Shown one piece after another: positions 43,249 to 52,298 of a stretch of 64,000 bases of DNA. The stretch's first letter is position 1, and each line of letters opens with the position of its first letter. The stretch covers positions 984,887 to 1,048,886 of the forward strand of contig NZ_CP031310.1 in the NCBI RefSeq assembly GCF_004799665.1, written 5' to 3'. A program made the translations under genes and the position numbers. This stretch comes from Halapricum salinum. GTDB taxonomy: Archaea > Halobacteriota > Halobacteria > Halobacteriales > Haloarculaceae. Under the pieces are notes generated by a model that saw nothing but the letters and a program-made list of their open reading frames with translations, did not search any database and was not told the DNA's origin.

Positions 43249-43677
43249 ATGGCGAGCGGGACCTATACCCTCTTGATCGATCTCCCGGAGGCGGCGACGA
43301 TCACGTTCGGCGCGGCTGGCGAGCGCGACCTCGACGAAGGGATCTACGCCTACACCGGGAGCGCGTTCGGCCCGGGCGGTTTCTCCCGGATCGATCGCCA
43401 CCGCCGGGTCGCGACCGGCGACAACGACGCCCGCCACTGGCATGTCGACTATCTGCTCGGCCACCCCGGAACCCGGGTCGCCGCCGTCGTCCGCTCGGTC
43501 GACGCCGATATCGAGTGCGCCGTCAGCCGGCGTCTCGCTGGCGAACCCATCCCCGGAATCGGAGCCTCCGACTGTGACTGCGATAGCCACCTCGTCTCCT
43601 GCGGGCAGGGGTCAGGAATCGTCGGCGACGTTCGACGTGTGCATGCGGCCGTGCGAGAGTCGTCACGCCCAAGGTGA
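43249..43677 (+). CDS. DUF123 (GIY-YIG-like) protein
   Basis: This 142-residue protein matches DUF123: opening Y-T-L-L-I-D-L-P-E-A, G-I-Y-A-Y-T-G-S-A-F-G-P-G near residue 32, R-H-W-H-V-D-Y-L-L near 65 and C-x-C-D-S-H-L near 110. In some archaea the domain is fused to endonuclease III and resembles GIY-YIG nucleases. Divergent from feoA. Activity unproven. Confidence 0.82.
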   Translation: MASGTYTLLIDLPEAATITFGAAGERDLDEGIYAYTGSAFGPGGFSRIDRHRRVATGDNDARHWHVDYLLGHPGTRVAAVVRSVDADIECAVSRRLAGEPIPGIGASDCDCDSHLVSCGQGSGIVGDVRRVHAAVRESSRPR

Positions 43678-43686
43678 TCGACGGCT

Positions 43687-43983
43687 TCACGCGCGAGTCA
43701 GCGAGTACAGGATCAACCCGAGACCGACGATATCCAGTAGTTGATTCACCAGTCCGGCGAGGGCCGACCGCCCAGGCACGAGCGCGACGCCGAAGTAGAT
43801 CGGGCCGAGGATCAGGAGTCCGAGCGCCAAGAATAGCATCGCGCGGCTGTCGTTGCGTCGGTACCCGCGGACGGCCTGGTAGACCACGACGCTGCCGACG
43901 AGGACTCCAAGCAGCTGTATCAGCACCTCGACCACCCCGATATCGAAGGTGAACTGCACGATCTGGCCGACGACGCCCGTCAC
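43687..43983 (-). CDS. small three-helix membrane protein (DUF7521-like), first
   Basis: This 98-residue protein has three hydrophobic helices and the short loop V-R-G-Y-R-R-N-D-S-R-A between the first and second. It starts with GTG 43983. It resembles the gene at 44050-44358 and both follow a winged-helix gene, a trio frequent in haloarchaea. Function unknown. Confidence 0.72.
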   Translation of the reverse strand: MTGVVGQIVQFTFDIGVVEVLIQLLGVLVGSVVVYQAVRGYRRNDSRAMLFLALGLLILGPIYFGVALVPGRSALAGLVNQLLDIVGLGLILYSLTRA

Positions 43984-44049
43984 GACCGCTCACCTCCGGC
44001 CGGGGCTGTCGCTCCCGCAGGCGGGCGTTCCTCGACGGCCGTGACGGTG

Positions 44050-44358
44050 TCACTCCCGAGCATAGATCGTTCCCAGAATTATCGCGAGTCCGGCCACGCG
44101 GCAGGTCGCGGTGAGCACGCCGATCGTCGGCGTCGAGACCGTCGTCGCCGTCGCCAGCCCCAGGTTCGCGAGTTTGGGGACGGCGACGATCAACAGCAGC
44201 CCGCCGCTGAGCGCGAGTAGCCGTGGACTCCGCGTCCGCCGGTAGCCACGATAGGCCCGGACCGCGAGCAACAGCGCCAGCACGATCGAGACGAACACGC
44301 CGGCGAACAGGCTCACCACGACGAGTGCGTCCCCGCCGACGGTCGTGATCGATGCCAT
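44050..44358 (-). CDS. small three-helix membrane protein (DUF7521-like), second
   Basis: This 102-residue protein has the same plan as the preceding gene: three helices with loop V-R-A-Y-R-G-Y-R-R-T-R-S. The two look like an old tandem duplication. It starts 2 nt after the winged-helix gene stop, so the three are cotranscribed. Function unknown. Confidence 0.72.
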   Translation of the reverse strand: MASITTVGGDALVVVSLFAGVFVSIVLALLLAVRAYRGYRRTRSPRLLALSGGLLLIVAVPKLANLGLATATTVSTPTIGVLTATCRVAGLAIILGTIYARE

Positions 44359-44360
44359 AG

Positions 44361-44702
44361 CTATCTGAGTTCGTCGTAGAGTTTGGTGAACCGGTCGGCC
44401 GGATCCGTCGTGCGCGTCACCTCGACGGCGTACTCGCCGGCGTCGAGTTCGACGGTCACTTGCTCCAGATTCGCCGCGTAGACTTTGTAGTGGTGGCCGT
44501 CCGGGTCGAGCTGTTGCTCTTCGGTCAACAGGTCGTGTTCGTTCAATCGCTCGATGCGGCGGTAGATCGTCGGCGGCGAAGCCCCGCAGGCGTCGGCCAG
44601 TTCGTTGGCCGACTGGGCCTCGACGCTCGTGTGCGCGAGGATCTCTCGTGCGTAGTCGTCCTCCAGCAGGGAGGCGATCGCCACGAGGTCCTCGTCACTC
44701 AT
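44361..44702 (-). CDS. winged-helix transcriptional regulator
   Basis: This 113-residue protein has an HTH: A-N-E-L-A-D-A-C-G-A-S-P-P-T-I-Y-R-R-I-E near residues 32-50, and a beta wing H-Y-K-V-Y-A-A-N. ArsR/TrmB-like; no ligand domain. ATG 44702 is chosen as the usual M-S-D-E-D start; a longer frame reaches 44849. It probably regulates itself and the two membrane proteins that follow. Confidence 0.85.
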   Translation of the reverse strand: MSDEDLVAIASLLEDDYAREILAHTSVEAQSANELADACGASPPTIYRRIERLNEHDLLTEEQQLDPDGHHYKVYAANLEQVTVELDAGEYAVEVTRTTDPADRFTKLYDELR

Positions 44703-44856
44703 CGACCACCCCTTCGAAACGATCCGACAAAAAATCCCCACACGTCGATCGACCCACCTACCGCTGTGCGATCCGCAGTCGACGCTGTCCGCGACCGTCG
44801 TTCGGTCTGTGCCCACACCCTGTGCAACGGCACCCACATATAAAGGCAAGCGACCA

Positions 44857-44877
44857 GACTTTCAGGGTCTGAAAGTC
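44857..44877. terminator. perfect 9-bp palindrome after the ABC ATPase gene
   Basis: gactttcag-ggt-ctgaaagtc lies 5 nt beyond the stop of the ATPase gene at 44882 and near a tatataaag box at 44839. It may terminate that transcript or be an operator for the winged-helix gene. The rest of the 180-nt gap shows no gene. Confidence 0.55.
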
Positions 44878-44881
44878 GGTC

Positions 44882-45985
44882 CTAGTCGGCCGCGTCGTAG
44901 ACTTGTATCGCGCCGGGTTCGAAGTAGATCGTGATCTCGTCGCCCTGCTGGAAGTCGCGACTGGGCTCGGTGTGAACGATCAGGTCGGTCTCGCCGAACT
45001 GGACTGTCACCTCGTAGCGCTCGCCGAGCAGTCCGTCGGCAACGACCGTCCCGGTGATCTCGAGGATGTCCGTTCCGCCGGGATCGAAGCGGCCGATCGA
45101 GATATCGGCTGGCCGGACGAAACAGCGGACTGACCCCGAGCCGACGTCGTCGGCCACATAGTCGCCACTGGACAGCGGGAACTCGATGAAACCGGCATCG
45201 ACGCGTTCCTCCTCTGGCGTGGTCCTGACGGTACCCGTGAATCGGTTTCGATCGCCGACGAACCGGCGCGTGAACGACGATTTCGGTCGCTCGTACAGCT
45301 CTCGGGGGCTGCCACGTTCGACAATTTCTCCGTCGCGCATGACGAGGATCCGGTCGGCCAGGTAGAAGGCTTCCTCCTGATCGTGGGTCACGTACAGCAT
45401 CGAGACGCCGATCTCGTGCTGGAGGCGCTGGAGTTCGTAGCGCATGTGCTTGCGCAATCCCTTGTCGAGGTTGCTCAGTGGTTCGTCGAGGAGGAGCAGT
45501 CCAGGATCGTGGACCAGCGATCGGGCCAGTGCCGTCCGCTGTTGTTGGCCACCGCTGAGATCCGTCGCCGGCGAGTCCTTCAGGTCGCCGATCTCGACGA
45601 GGTCGAGGATCTCCTGGACGCGTTCCTCGTAGCGATCTTTCGGCACGTCGTGGTCGGAGTGTTTCAGCGGGAAGACGACGTTCCCGTAGACGGTCTTGTG
45701 CGGCCAGATCGCGTAGTTCTGATAGACCATCCCGACGTCGCGAGCCTCGGGCGGGATCGAGACTCCGTCGCCCTCGACGAGATCGTCGCCGACATGGATC
45801 GTTCCATTGTCCGGTGATTCGACGCCGGCGATACATCGCAGTGCCGTCGTCTTCCCGCAACCGCTGGGGCCCAGTAACGCGACAATCTCGTCGGTTCCGA
45901 CAGTGATATCGACTCCCGAGAGCTCGAACTCCTCGCCGAAAGACTTTGTGAGTCCTGTCACAGCCAACTGTGGATCCGCGGCCAT
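44882..45985 (-). CDS. ABC transporter ATP-binding protein, PotA/FbpC-like
   Basis: This 367-residue ATPase has Walker A G-P-S-G-C-G-K-T near residue 39, signature L-S-G-G-Q-Q-Q-R near 143, Walker B L-L-L-L-D-E-P near 164, H-loop V-T-H-D-Q-E-E-A near 197 and a C-terminal TOBE-like region. It is divergent from the binding-protein gene at 46213 and probably energises the 12-TM permease at 47536, since no other permease is near. Confidence 0.92.
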   Translation of the reverse strand: MAADPQLAVTGLTKSFGEEFELSGVDITVGTDEIVALLGPSGCGKTTALRCIAGVESPDNGTIHVGDDLVEGDGVSIPPEARDVGMVYQNYAIWPHKTVYGNVVFPLKHSDHDVPKDRYEERVQEILDLVEIGDLKDSPATDLSGGQQQRTALARSLVHDPGLLLLDEPLSNLDKGLRKHMRYELQRLQHEIGVSMLYVTHDQEEAFYLADRILVMRDGEIVERGSPRELYERPKSSFTRRFVGDRNRFTGTVRTTPEEERVDAGFIEFPLSSGDYVADDVGSGSVRCFVRPADISIGRFDPGGTDILEITGTVVADGLLGERYEVTVQFGETDLIVHTEPSRDFQQGDEITIYFEPGAIQVYDAAD

Positions 45986-46212
45986 CGTGTCGGTCCCTAT
46001 ACGCCTGTCCCCACAAAAGGCCTATCGACGATTCTATACACGCTACAATACAGTTCATTTGAACATCACTAAACACATTTGTTAAATTACTAAACGGGTT
46101 TTTGGTTATATGCTAGCGTTCGAACCCCATTCGCTAGAAAACGGGGGTCTGTGTTCCTATTAAGACAGAATTTCCCCAAATCCTTTTATGTTATAGAAAA
46201 AATGGCTCTGGT
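45986..46212. promoter_or_regulatory. AT-rich divergent promoter region of the ABC cluster
   Basis: No gene. A cttttatg box at 46183-46190 stands 23 nt before the binding-protein ATG. Two short palindromes are present: gttca-tt-tgaac near 46050 and ctagcg ... cgctag at about 46115-46146, the latter with two CTAG sites. Either could bind a regulator acting on both directions. Confidence 0.55.
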
Positions 46213-47427
46213 ATGACTAATCGGCCCAACCACGATCGGCGAACGTTCCTCAAGATTGGCGGCTTGTCGGCAGCGGTCGTCACTGCAGGCTGTCTCGGTG
46301 GGGATAATGACGAGTCTGGCGCGGAGACGACTCCAGACCGTGATCAAGACCCCGAAGAGTGGCGTGCGGAAAAGAAAGAACAAGCACGCGAGGAGCTGAG
46401 CGGGGATAAGCTACAAGTCTGGATCGAAGGTGCGAGTTCTGAGGACATAGAGCGGTCCGTTTATAATGGACACCCAGTCGATTCGTTGCCGGAGTCGATG
46501 CAAGGGGAGCCACTGATCCCGGACGGGAGTCCGTGGGAACCGCTGAAGGACAACGTAGAGGTCATCCCCCTCAATTCACAGGAGCAAGCGAGCCGCTACC
46601 GACGTGAGCAACAATCCGGCAACGTGACTGCAGATATCCTGACGACGGTGTATCTCCCACGGCTGATTTCGAGAGACATCCCGCTTGCGAACCTCTCTGG
46701 CGTCCCTGGTTGGCAAGAAAACGTCCCGGAGGAACTCCAGTCGAAGACGTCCCGAATCGGCTACTATCAGCAACAAGTCTACGGCACCTTTTATAATAGT
46801 TCCACGGTCGAGAGCGCCCCAGAAACCCTCCTAGATCTTCTGGACCCTCAATTCAGTGACGATAGTATTATCCTGGACGTGACGCCCAATCCCGCGTCAG
46901 CCACGCCATTCATAGGCGAGGAGTACGTCGACAGTGTACCGCCTCGCTTGGAGGCGGTCGATTCAGACATGACCGGCGGCGAATTCATCGAAGCGCTGGC
47001 GAATCAGAACCCGAAATTCGACGAGAGTGCTTACGGGATGACACTCGATACCGCCCAAGGGGGCTCGGACATTACGTTCCTCGGGCCGCTGAGCGTGATG
47101 TACGACCAGCAGGCCGAAGGCCTACCGATCGAACCCCTGGAACATCCGAGCGGCTACGTGTTCGTTCCCTCGGGGATCGGTGTCCCCGACGACCCACCAC
47201 ACCCCAACGCCGCGAAACTCTTCGCCGACTACCTGCTGTCGACCAGGGGTGCCCAGGTATTCCAGAAGGGAATCGTCACGGCCGACTTCGAGATGTCGAA
47301 CCCCCAGGGAGCGCTCGATTGGCTGTACGCTGACTGGCAGCAACCGTACGCGCAACTGGATATCGATCGGGACCTCTCGGAAGTCGAATCCGAGTGGAAA
47401 GACTACTTCGGCGTCCCGAACGTATAG
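46213..47427 (+). CDS. ABC transporter substrate-binding lipoprotein
   Basis: This 404-residue protein has a Tat motif (D-R-R-T-F-L-K), hydrophobic stretch and lipobox T-A-G-C-L (Cys near residue 29), then an acidic linker and a type 2 periplasmic-binding-like fold (I-L-T-T-V-Y-L-P-R, later L-F-A-D-Y-L-L-S-T-R-G-A-Q-V-F typical of iron/spermidine/thiamine-type binding proteins). Ligand unknown. More AT-rich codons than surroundings. It is followed by the permease at 109 nt. Confidence 0.87.
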   Translation: MTNRPNHDRRTFLKIGGLSAAVVTAGCLGGDNDESGAETTPDRDQDPEEWRAEKKEQAREELSGDKLQVWIEGASSEDIERSVYNGHPVDSLPESMQGEPLIPDGSPWEPLKDNVEVIPLNSQEQASRYRREQQSGNVTADILTTVYLPRLISRDIPLANLSGVPGWQENVPEELQSKTSRIGYYQQQVYGTFYNSSTVESAPETLLDLLDPQFSDDSIILDVTPNPASATPFIGEEYVDSVPPRLEAVDSDMTGGEFIEALANQNPKFDESAYGMTLDTAQGGSDITFLGPLSVMYDQQAEGLPIEPLEHPSGYVFVPSGIGVPDDPPHPNAAKLFADYLLSTRGAQVFQKGIVTADFEMSNPQGALDWLYADWQQPYAQLDIDRDLSEVESEWKDYFGVPNV

Positions 47428-47535
47428 ACGAGGCCCGAATATTCACAGGTCGACTGTCTGAAGTCACTCACTTCCCCGTGGCTGATCGTCTCATCCCGGC
47501 TGCTCTAGCCACGGCACGTCGGCTGTTCCAGACCT

Positions 47536-49296
47536 ATGGATAACGACACATTGAAACGGTTTGCGAGGGCGTTCGACAGCTTGCAGACGTATCTTCGGTC
47601 GGCGCTAACCAGCCGGGTCGGACTATTCTTGGTCCCCTTCGTCTTCCTCCTGACGCTGATCGGGATCCCCCTCGCGTTCTTCTTCTGGAGTTCGCTGTGG
47701 ACGACGACTCCCGGGTTCGGCGGCGAGGTCACACTTTCGGGGTACGAGACGCTGTTGACGCACCCCGACGTTCACCAGACGTTGTGGAACACAGCGATCC
47801 TCACCATCTTCGGGACGCTCGTGGCGCTCGTCATCGGGATAAGTGCAGTGATCTTCACACTCAAGATGGATCTCCCTCGATGGGTGCAGAGTACGGTTAG
47901 CGCGCTGATGATCGTGCAATTTCTGATCCCCGATTTCATCCAGGGCTTGGCTTGGGATTTTTACCTCGATCCGTACGGTCCGATCAATCGGATACTCGTG
48001 TTGTTCCCGATGATCAACGAACCGGTCGTCAGCGCGAACAATATCTGGACGATCGCATTCATCTTCGGGACGCACTACGCCGGGCTCGTGTACCTTCTCA
48101 CGAGCGGGGCTGCTCGCTCGATCCCGCCACAGCTCGAAGAGATGTCACTCATCTCCGGTGCTGGTCGTCGCACGATCTTTGCCCGGATCGATCTTCCGCT
48201 GATCGTTCCTTCACTGCTCGTCGCGACCGTAATCGTCTTCGTCCGCGGTGTTCAGTCGTTCTCGTTGCCGCTGGTACTCGGCCTCCAGAACCAGGTATAT
48301 ACGGTCGCGAGTCTGATGTACCTCGAACTGTCTGAGTTTCCGGTCAATTTCACCTTCGTCGGCTCGTTGGGCGTGACGATCTTGTTCGTCAGCCTCTGGC
48401 TGTTAGCGATACAGCGCCGGCTCGTCGGGAGCGACGCACGCTACGAGACGATCACCGGCCACGGAGAACACACTGATTCGTTCCGTTATTATCATAACAA
48501 CTACTTCACCGTCTCCTTCGTGCTTCTGCTAGTAATTGTATATATACTACCGATCACGATGATATTTATCGGGAGTCTCCAACGTGCCTGGGTCGGATTT
48601 CGATTCGAATTCGTTCAGTGGTCGCTGGAAGGGTACCGTGGACTCCTCTTCGGGACGTGGACAGATGTCTTCCAGGAGTCGTTGCTCAACTCTGCGATAG
48701 TAGGTGTGGCTACCGGCACCCTGGCGATTATACTCGGTCTCATCATCTCGTATCTGAGTGTGAAGACTGACTGGGGTGGTGGAACGGTGTTAGGTTATCT
48801 GTCGTACGCTCCGATCGCGATTCCAGGCATCGTCCTCGCCTCGGCGCTCCAGTGGCTGATACTCGAGTACAACGATCTACTTGGCTTCCTCTATGGGTCG
48901 CTGATAATCATCGCGATAGCCTTTGCCGCAAAGTTCCTGGTCTACGGCGTTCGCGCCGCGAACTCCTCGCTTCGATCAATCGGCTCGAACCTAGACGAAA
49001 TTGCGCGGGTGTCGGGGGCAAATCGATCCGTATTGCTACGGGAGATATACGCGCCACTGATTGCACCTGGATTACTCGCTGGATTCATCATTATCGTGGT
49101 AGATACAACCAAAAGTCTGTCAATTCCGATAATCCTGGGCGGAAATCAGGATATGATCGTCCAATCTGCGATCTGGTACTTTATTTCACAGGGTGAACTC
49201 AACGTCGCAGCCGCGTACTCAGTGTTGTTGATCTCTGGTGTAACACTTCTCTACATGCTCGCGTATCGACTCGGATTCGACCTGACGAGTATTTGA
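47536..49296 (+). CDS. ABC transporter permease, double-length (FbpB-like)
   Basis: This 586-residue protein holds two MetI-type permease halves (residues about 30-280 and 315-580), each with about six membrane helices and an EAA-like loop (L-E-E-M-S-L-I-S-G-A-G near 195; L-D-E-I-A-R-V-S-G-A-N near 490). One chain thus supplies both membrane halves, as in FbpB/iron(III)-type importers. It lies between two substrate-related genes. Confidence 0.9.
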   Translation: MDNDTLKRFARAFDSLQTYLRSALTSRVGLFLVPFVFLLTLIGIPLAFFFWSSLWTTTPGFGGEVTLSGYETLLTHPDVHQTLWNTAILTIFGTLVALVIGISAVIFTLKMDLPRWVQSTVSALMIVQFLIPDFIQGLAWDFYLDPYGPINRILVLFPMINEPVVSANNIWTIAFIFGTHYAGLVYLLTSGAARSIPPQLEEMSLISGAGRRTIFARIDLPLIVPSLLVATVIVFVRGVQSFSLPLVLGLQNQVYTVASLMYLELSEFPVNFTFVGSLGVTILFVSLWLLAIQRRLVGSDARYETITGHGEHTDSFRYYHNNYFTVSFVLLLVIVYILPITMIFIGSLQRAWVGFRFEFVQWSLEGYRGLLFGTWTDVFQESLLNSAIVGVATGTLAIILGLIISYLSVKTDWGGGTVLGYLSYAPIAIPGIVLASALQWLILEYNDLLGFLYGSLIIIAIAFAAKFLVYGVRAANSSLRSIGSNLDEIARVSGANRSVLLREIYAPLIAPGLLAGFIIIVVDTTKSLSIPIILGGNQDMIVQSAIWYFISQGELNVAAAYSVLLISGVTLLYMLAYRLGFDLTSI

Positions 49297-49340
49297 CCGG
49301 TGCTGCGAGGCGATTCCCACATTCGTACGCTGCACACTGG

Positions 49341-49350
49341 TTTTTATGTA
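49341..49350 (+). promoter_or_regulatory. TATA box before the decarboxylase-like gene
   Basis: tttttatgta ends 22 nt before the ATG at 49372, so this gene can be transcribed apart from the permease and leaderless. Confidence 0.55.
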
Positions 49351-49371
49351 GGTTCCAGATCATCTCCGACC

Positions 49372-50364
49372 ATGACAGTCGATCTCTCGATTGCGTGTTG
49401 GCACCGAGACCTCTCCCACGCACTACAGACTGGCGAGGTCGAATTGGAGGGGATCGACACAACCGTCCTGTCGGAATACCCTCCAAAACGCCATCGACGG
49501 TTCTTCGAACGCGGGGATTACGACGTCGCGGAAGTTTCCCTGGCTTCGTATCTCTCGGCTCGCAAAGACCGCGAGCGATATCCGTTCACGGCGATCCCGG
49601 TGTTCCCCGCAAAACGGTTTCCACACTCGTTTTTCTACAAACGGACGGATACGGATATTCAGAAGCCAGCTGATCTCGAAGGAAAAAAGGTGGGGATCCA
49701 GTCCTGGCAGACGACCAGAGACGTCTGGATGCGCGGGATCGCACGTGAATATTACGACCTTGATCTCACCAAAGTCCACTGGTATCAACGGAAGGAGAAC
49801 GACGTTCCGCTCTCGATTCCGGACCGCTATGATATCCAACCACTCCCCGAGAAGCCTGAATCGGTCGATGATCCGGATACGATTACCGAGGTGTTCTTCG
49901 ATGGGGAGTTAGACGCTGTCATCGAACCCGCGGGGCGGCTATTCTGGGACGTCGTCGAATCCGACGTTGCAGAACTCTTCTTTGACGATCCACTGACTGA
50001 AGAACGAGACTACTTCCGTGAAACCGGCATCCATCCCGTGTTGCACGTGATCGCATTACGCGAGGAGATCGTCGAAGAGCATCCGTGGGTTGCGGTGAAT
50101 CTCTTCGACGGATTCTGTGAGGCCCGCGACGTGTGTCTGGATGGGCTCAAAAGCCCCGCCAGGAACACTGCGATCACCTGGAACCATCTCCACCTCCGGG
50201 AGCAACGTGAGGTACTCGGCCCTGACGCGTGGGAGTACGGCCTCACGGACCGAAATCGACGGGAAGTGAGCAAGTTCATCGAGTACGCCGACAATCAGGG
50301 ATTGATTCCTCGTCCGTACGATGTCGACGAACTGTTCGTCGATTGTTCGGTCGCCAGGGACTGA
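49372..50364 (+). CDS. 4,5-dihydroxyphthalate decarboxylase/NMT1-like protein
   Basis: This 330-residue protein resembles the PhtD/NMT1 group, which has the type 2 binding-protein fold: L-S-I-A-C-W-H-R-D at the start, Y-D-V-A-E-V-S-L-A-S-Y near residue 47, D-L-E-G-K-K-V-G-I-Q-S near 102. It has no signal peptide, so unlike a binding protein it should act in the cytoplasm, perhaps decarboxylating a compound imported by the adjacent ABC system. Substrate is inference; homologues are often simply called substrate-binding. Confidence 0.75.
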   Translation: MTVDLSIACWHRDLSHALQTGEVELEGIDTTVLSEYPPKRHRRFFERGDYDVAEVSLASYLSARKDRERYPFTAIPVFPAKRFPHSFFYKRTDTDIQKPADLEGKKVGIQSWQTTRDVWMRGIAREYYDLDLTKVHWYQRKENDVPLSIPDRYDIQPLPEKPESVDDPDTITEVFFDGELDAVIEPAGRLFWDVVESDVAELFFDDPLTEERDYFRETGIHPVLHVIALREEIVEEHPWVAVNLFDGFCEARDVCLDGLKSPARNTAITWNHLHLREQREVLGPDAWEYGLTDRNRREVSKFIEYADNQGLIPRPYDVDELFVDCSVARD

Positions 50365-50561
50365 TCGTCGACAGGCACCGTCTGGGTATTTCGGACCGAT
50401 GGAAGACCCTGGCTCTCCGAGACTCCTCTGTGTCGGGCTTCTGAGTTTGCTCTCCGTGACCCAACAGTCTATCCTGGACCGGACGAAGGCTCACGTCGCT
50501 CGTCTTCTAGGTTCGAATCTCCGACGATATTTACGGCTCACGAGTTTGTTCGCCGAAAAGT

Positions 50562-50633
50562 AGTCCTGGGAGGATTCGAACCTCCGTCGTAGCCCCCAGA
50601 AGGCTACATGATTGGCCACTACACCACAGGACT
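50562..50633 (-). tRNA. tRNA-Gln (anticodon CUG)
   Basis: Read on the minus strand, 72 nt fold as a tRNA: acceptor agtcctg/caggact, T arm ggagg-ttcgaat-cctcc and an anticodon arm tagcc-ttctggg-ggcta whose loop places CTG at positions 34-36. CCA is not encoded. It marks the boundary between the AT-richer ABC cluster and a tandem-HNH gene, a common place for integrations. Confidence 0.93.
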
Positions 50634-50659
50634 GCATTCGTGAGAAGACCGTGGGTTTA

Positions 50660-51562
50660 CTAAATCCTGTCGCTTTCACCCGCTGCCGTCTCTGGAATTG
50701 TGAAGTGTTCTTTTCGATGGCAATTCGCACACAGGACGACACACTTCTCCATCTCCGCACGAACGTCGGTTTCAGGACAGCTGTTCGCGATCATCTCGCC
50801 GACACCCATTCGCTTCGACTCGACGTGATGGAATTGAAGACAGACGGGGTCTGTCTCCGAACAGCGCTGACATCCCCGGGTCCGTTTGTACTTGCGCGTC
50901 ATCCTCCGAAGTCGCTGTTCGTTCGTCGCTGGCTCGCCTCCAGGATCCGGCGACGACACCGACGCGTGTTCTTTCCGATGGCAATTTGCACACAACAGTT
51001 GGCACTTTCCTATCTCCGCTTCGATATCGGCTTTCGAGTAACCATACGGAACCATCTTGTTCACGGCCATCTCCTTGTCCGATGGCGATTCGTGATGGAA
51101 GTCCAGACAGGCTGGGTCCGTCTCCGCACAGCGGCTGCACCCTTCGCTTTCGGCTTTCTTCCTGTGGATCCACTGCCGAAGTCGTCGTCGACGTTCGAGT
51201 GATCGTTCTGTATTCCACTCGCGATTCTTGTAGTGCCAGCGTTGGTATTGTGTGAGTTCGTCCCACTCTTTACCCTCCGGTAACTCGACATCGTCGGGCT
51301 TCGGCTGGACACGCGAGCCGGATGATGGATTCGTCTCCAGCCCCGCCGCTTCCTTCGCCTCGTTCCAGCCGCCCATCACGCGCTGGATCGTCCCTGAAGC
51401 GGGCGTCAGCCCCAGCTGCTCGTACTGGGATTTCGTCGGCGACTCGCCCAGCTGTTCGGCGGCTTCGCGCAGCGCCCCGATACACTCGGCTTCCGTGCGC
51501 ACGGCCCGGAGTGTGCCGACTTCGTATATATACCTCGGGACGAGGGGGTGTGATTCCTTCAC
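50660..51562 (-). CDS. HNH-type protein with two tandem HNH-like domains
   Basis: This 300-residue protein has an N-terminal HNH-associated repeat ([12 protein letters not shown] ... S-Q-Y-E-Q-L-G) at residues about 20-70, then two similar zinc-binding modules: [10 protein letters not shown] ... F-H-H ... [10 protein letters not shown] (about 140-200) and [10 protein letters not shown] ... F-H-H ... [10 protein letters not shown] (about 230-290). The duplicate looks recent. It lies 27 nt from tRNA-Gln. It could be a homing-type nuclease or a cryptic genomic parasite. Confidence 0.8.
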   Translation of the reverse strand: MKESHPLVPRYIYEVGTLRAVRTEAECIGALREAAEQLGESPTKSQYEQLGLTPASGTIQRVMGGWNEAKEAAGLETNPSSGSRVQPKPDDVELPEGKEWDELTQYQRWHYKNREWNTERSLERRRRLRQWIHRKKAESEGCSRCAETDPACLDFHHESPSDKEMAVNKMVPYGYSKADIEAEIGKCQLLCANCHRKEHASVSSPDPGGEPATNEQRLRRMTRKYKRTRGCQRCSETDPVCLQFHHVESKRMGVGEMIANSCPETDVRAEMEKCVVLCANCHRKEHFTIPETAAGESDRI

Positions 51563-51614
51563 AGTACGGCTCGGGACCGATACGTCCTTGCCAGCGGGGC
51601 CAGCACAGAGAGAT

Positions 51615-52226
51615 ATGTACGTCGGACGATTCGTGGTCGTCGGCCCGGAGGTCGGCGCCTACCGCGTCTCCTCGCGCTCGTTCCCGAACCGCCAGGCCGT
51701 CGCCCGCGACGGCACCGTCACCATCGAACCCACCCCGGACGCACCGCCGTCGGACAACCCCTACATCTCCTACAACGGGCTGCGCGTCACTTCGCGGGGC
51801 GCGGTCGTCGGCAACGGCAGCCACGTCGACCCCATCGCCGAGAAACTCGAACTCGGCTATCCCGCCCGGGACGCGCTCGCCGAACCGCTGCTCGCGCTGG
51901 ACTTCGAGAAAGACGACTACGACACCCCTCGTATCGCCGGCATCGTCGGCCTGGAGGACGATCCCACCGCCGACGACGCGGTGATCGGGACGGTCCGCCG
52001 GGACGCCCTGTTGGTCGAGGAAATCACCGAGCCGACGCTAGTCGCGACCTACGAGAAGAACAGTCCTGAGTCGTTCGACTTCGAAGCGGCTGACGCCGCC
52101 AGCGCGGCCCGCGAGGCCTACGACCTGGAGTTCGAACACGCCGTCTGTGCCGCGGGCGTCGCGGTCGACGACGACGGCTTCGAGACGAGTGTCGTCAATG
52201 AATCGCTCGCCGGACACCACGACTGA
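51615..52226 (+). CDS. purO: archaeal IMP cyclohydrolase PurO
   Basis: This 203-residue enzyme closes the purine ring of FAICAR to give IMP. It begins M-Y-V-G-R-F and has S-S-R-S-F-P-N-R near residue 19, N-P-Y-I-S-Y-N near 49 and N-G-S-H-V-D-P near 68, as in archaeal PurO. ATG 51615 starts it. Divergent from the HNH gene. Confidence 0.94.
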   Translation: MYVGRFVVVGPEVGAYRVSSRSFPNRQAVARDGTVTIEPTPDAPPSDNPYISYNGLRVTSRGAVVGNGSHVDPIAEKLELGYPARDALAEPLLALDFEKDDYDTPRIAGIVGLEDDPTADDAVIGTVRRDALLVEEITEPTLVATYEKNSPESFDFEAADAASAAREAYDLEFEHAVCAAGVAVDDDGFETSVVNESLAGHHD

Positions 52227-52298
52227 CAGCTATCACCACGGAGAACCCGGGGGAAATACTAAACGGTTACAATACCGACTAGCCGATAGTGGTTACTG

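Noticed and set aside
50500-50530. tRNA T-arm-like sequence aggttcgaatctcc near 50510 as a tRNA or attachment-site copy
   Set aside because: No acceptor or anticodon stem can be formed around it, and the match to tRNA-Gln is short and in the opposite orientation.
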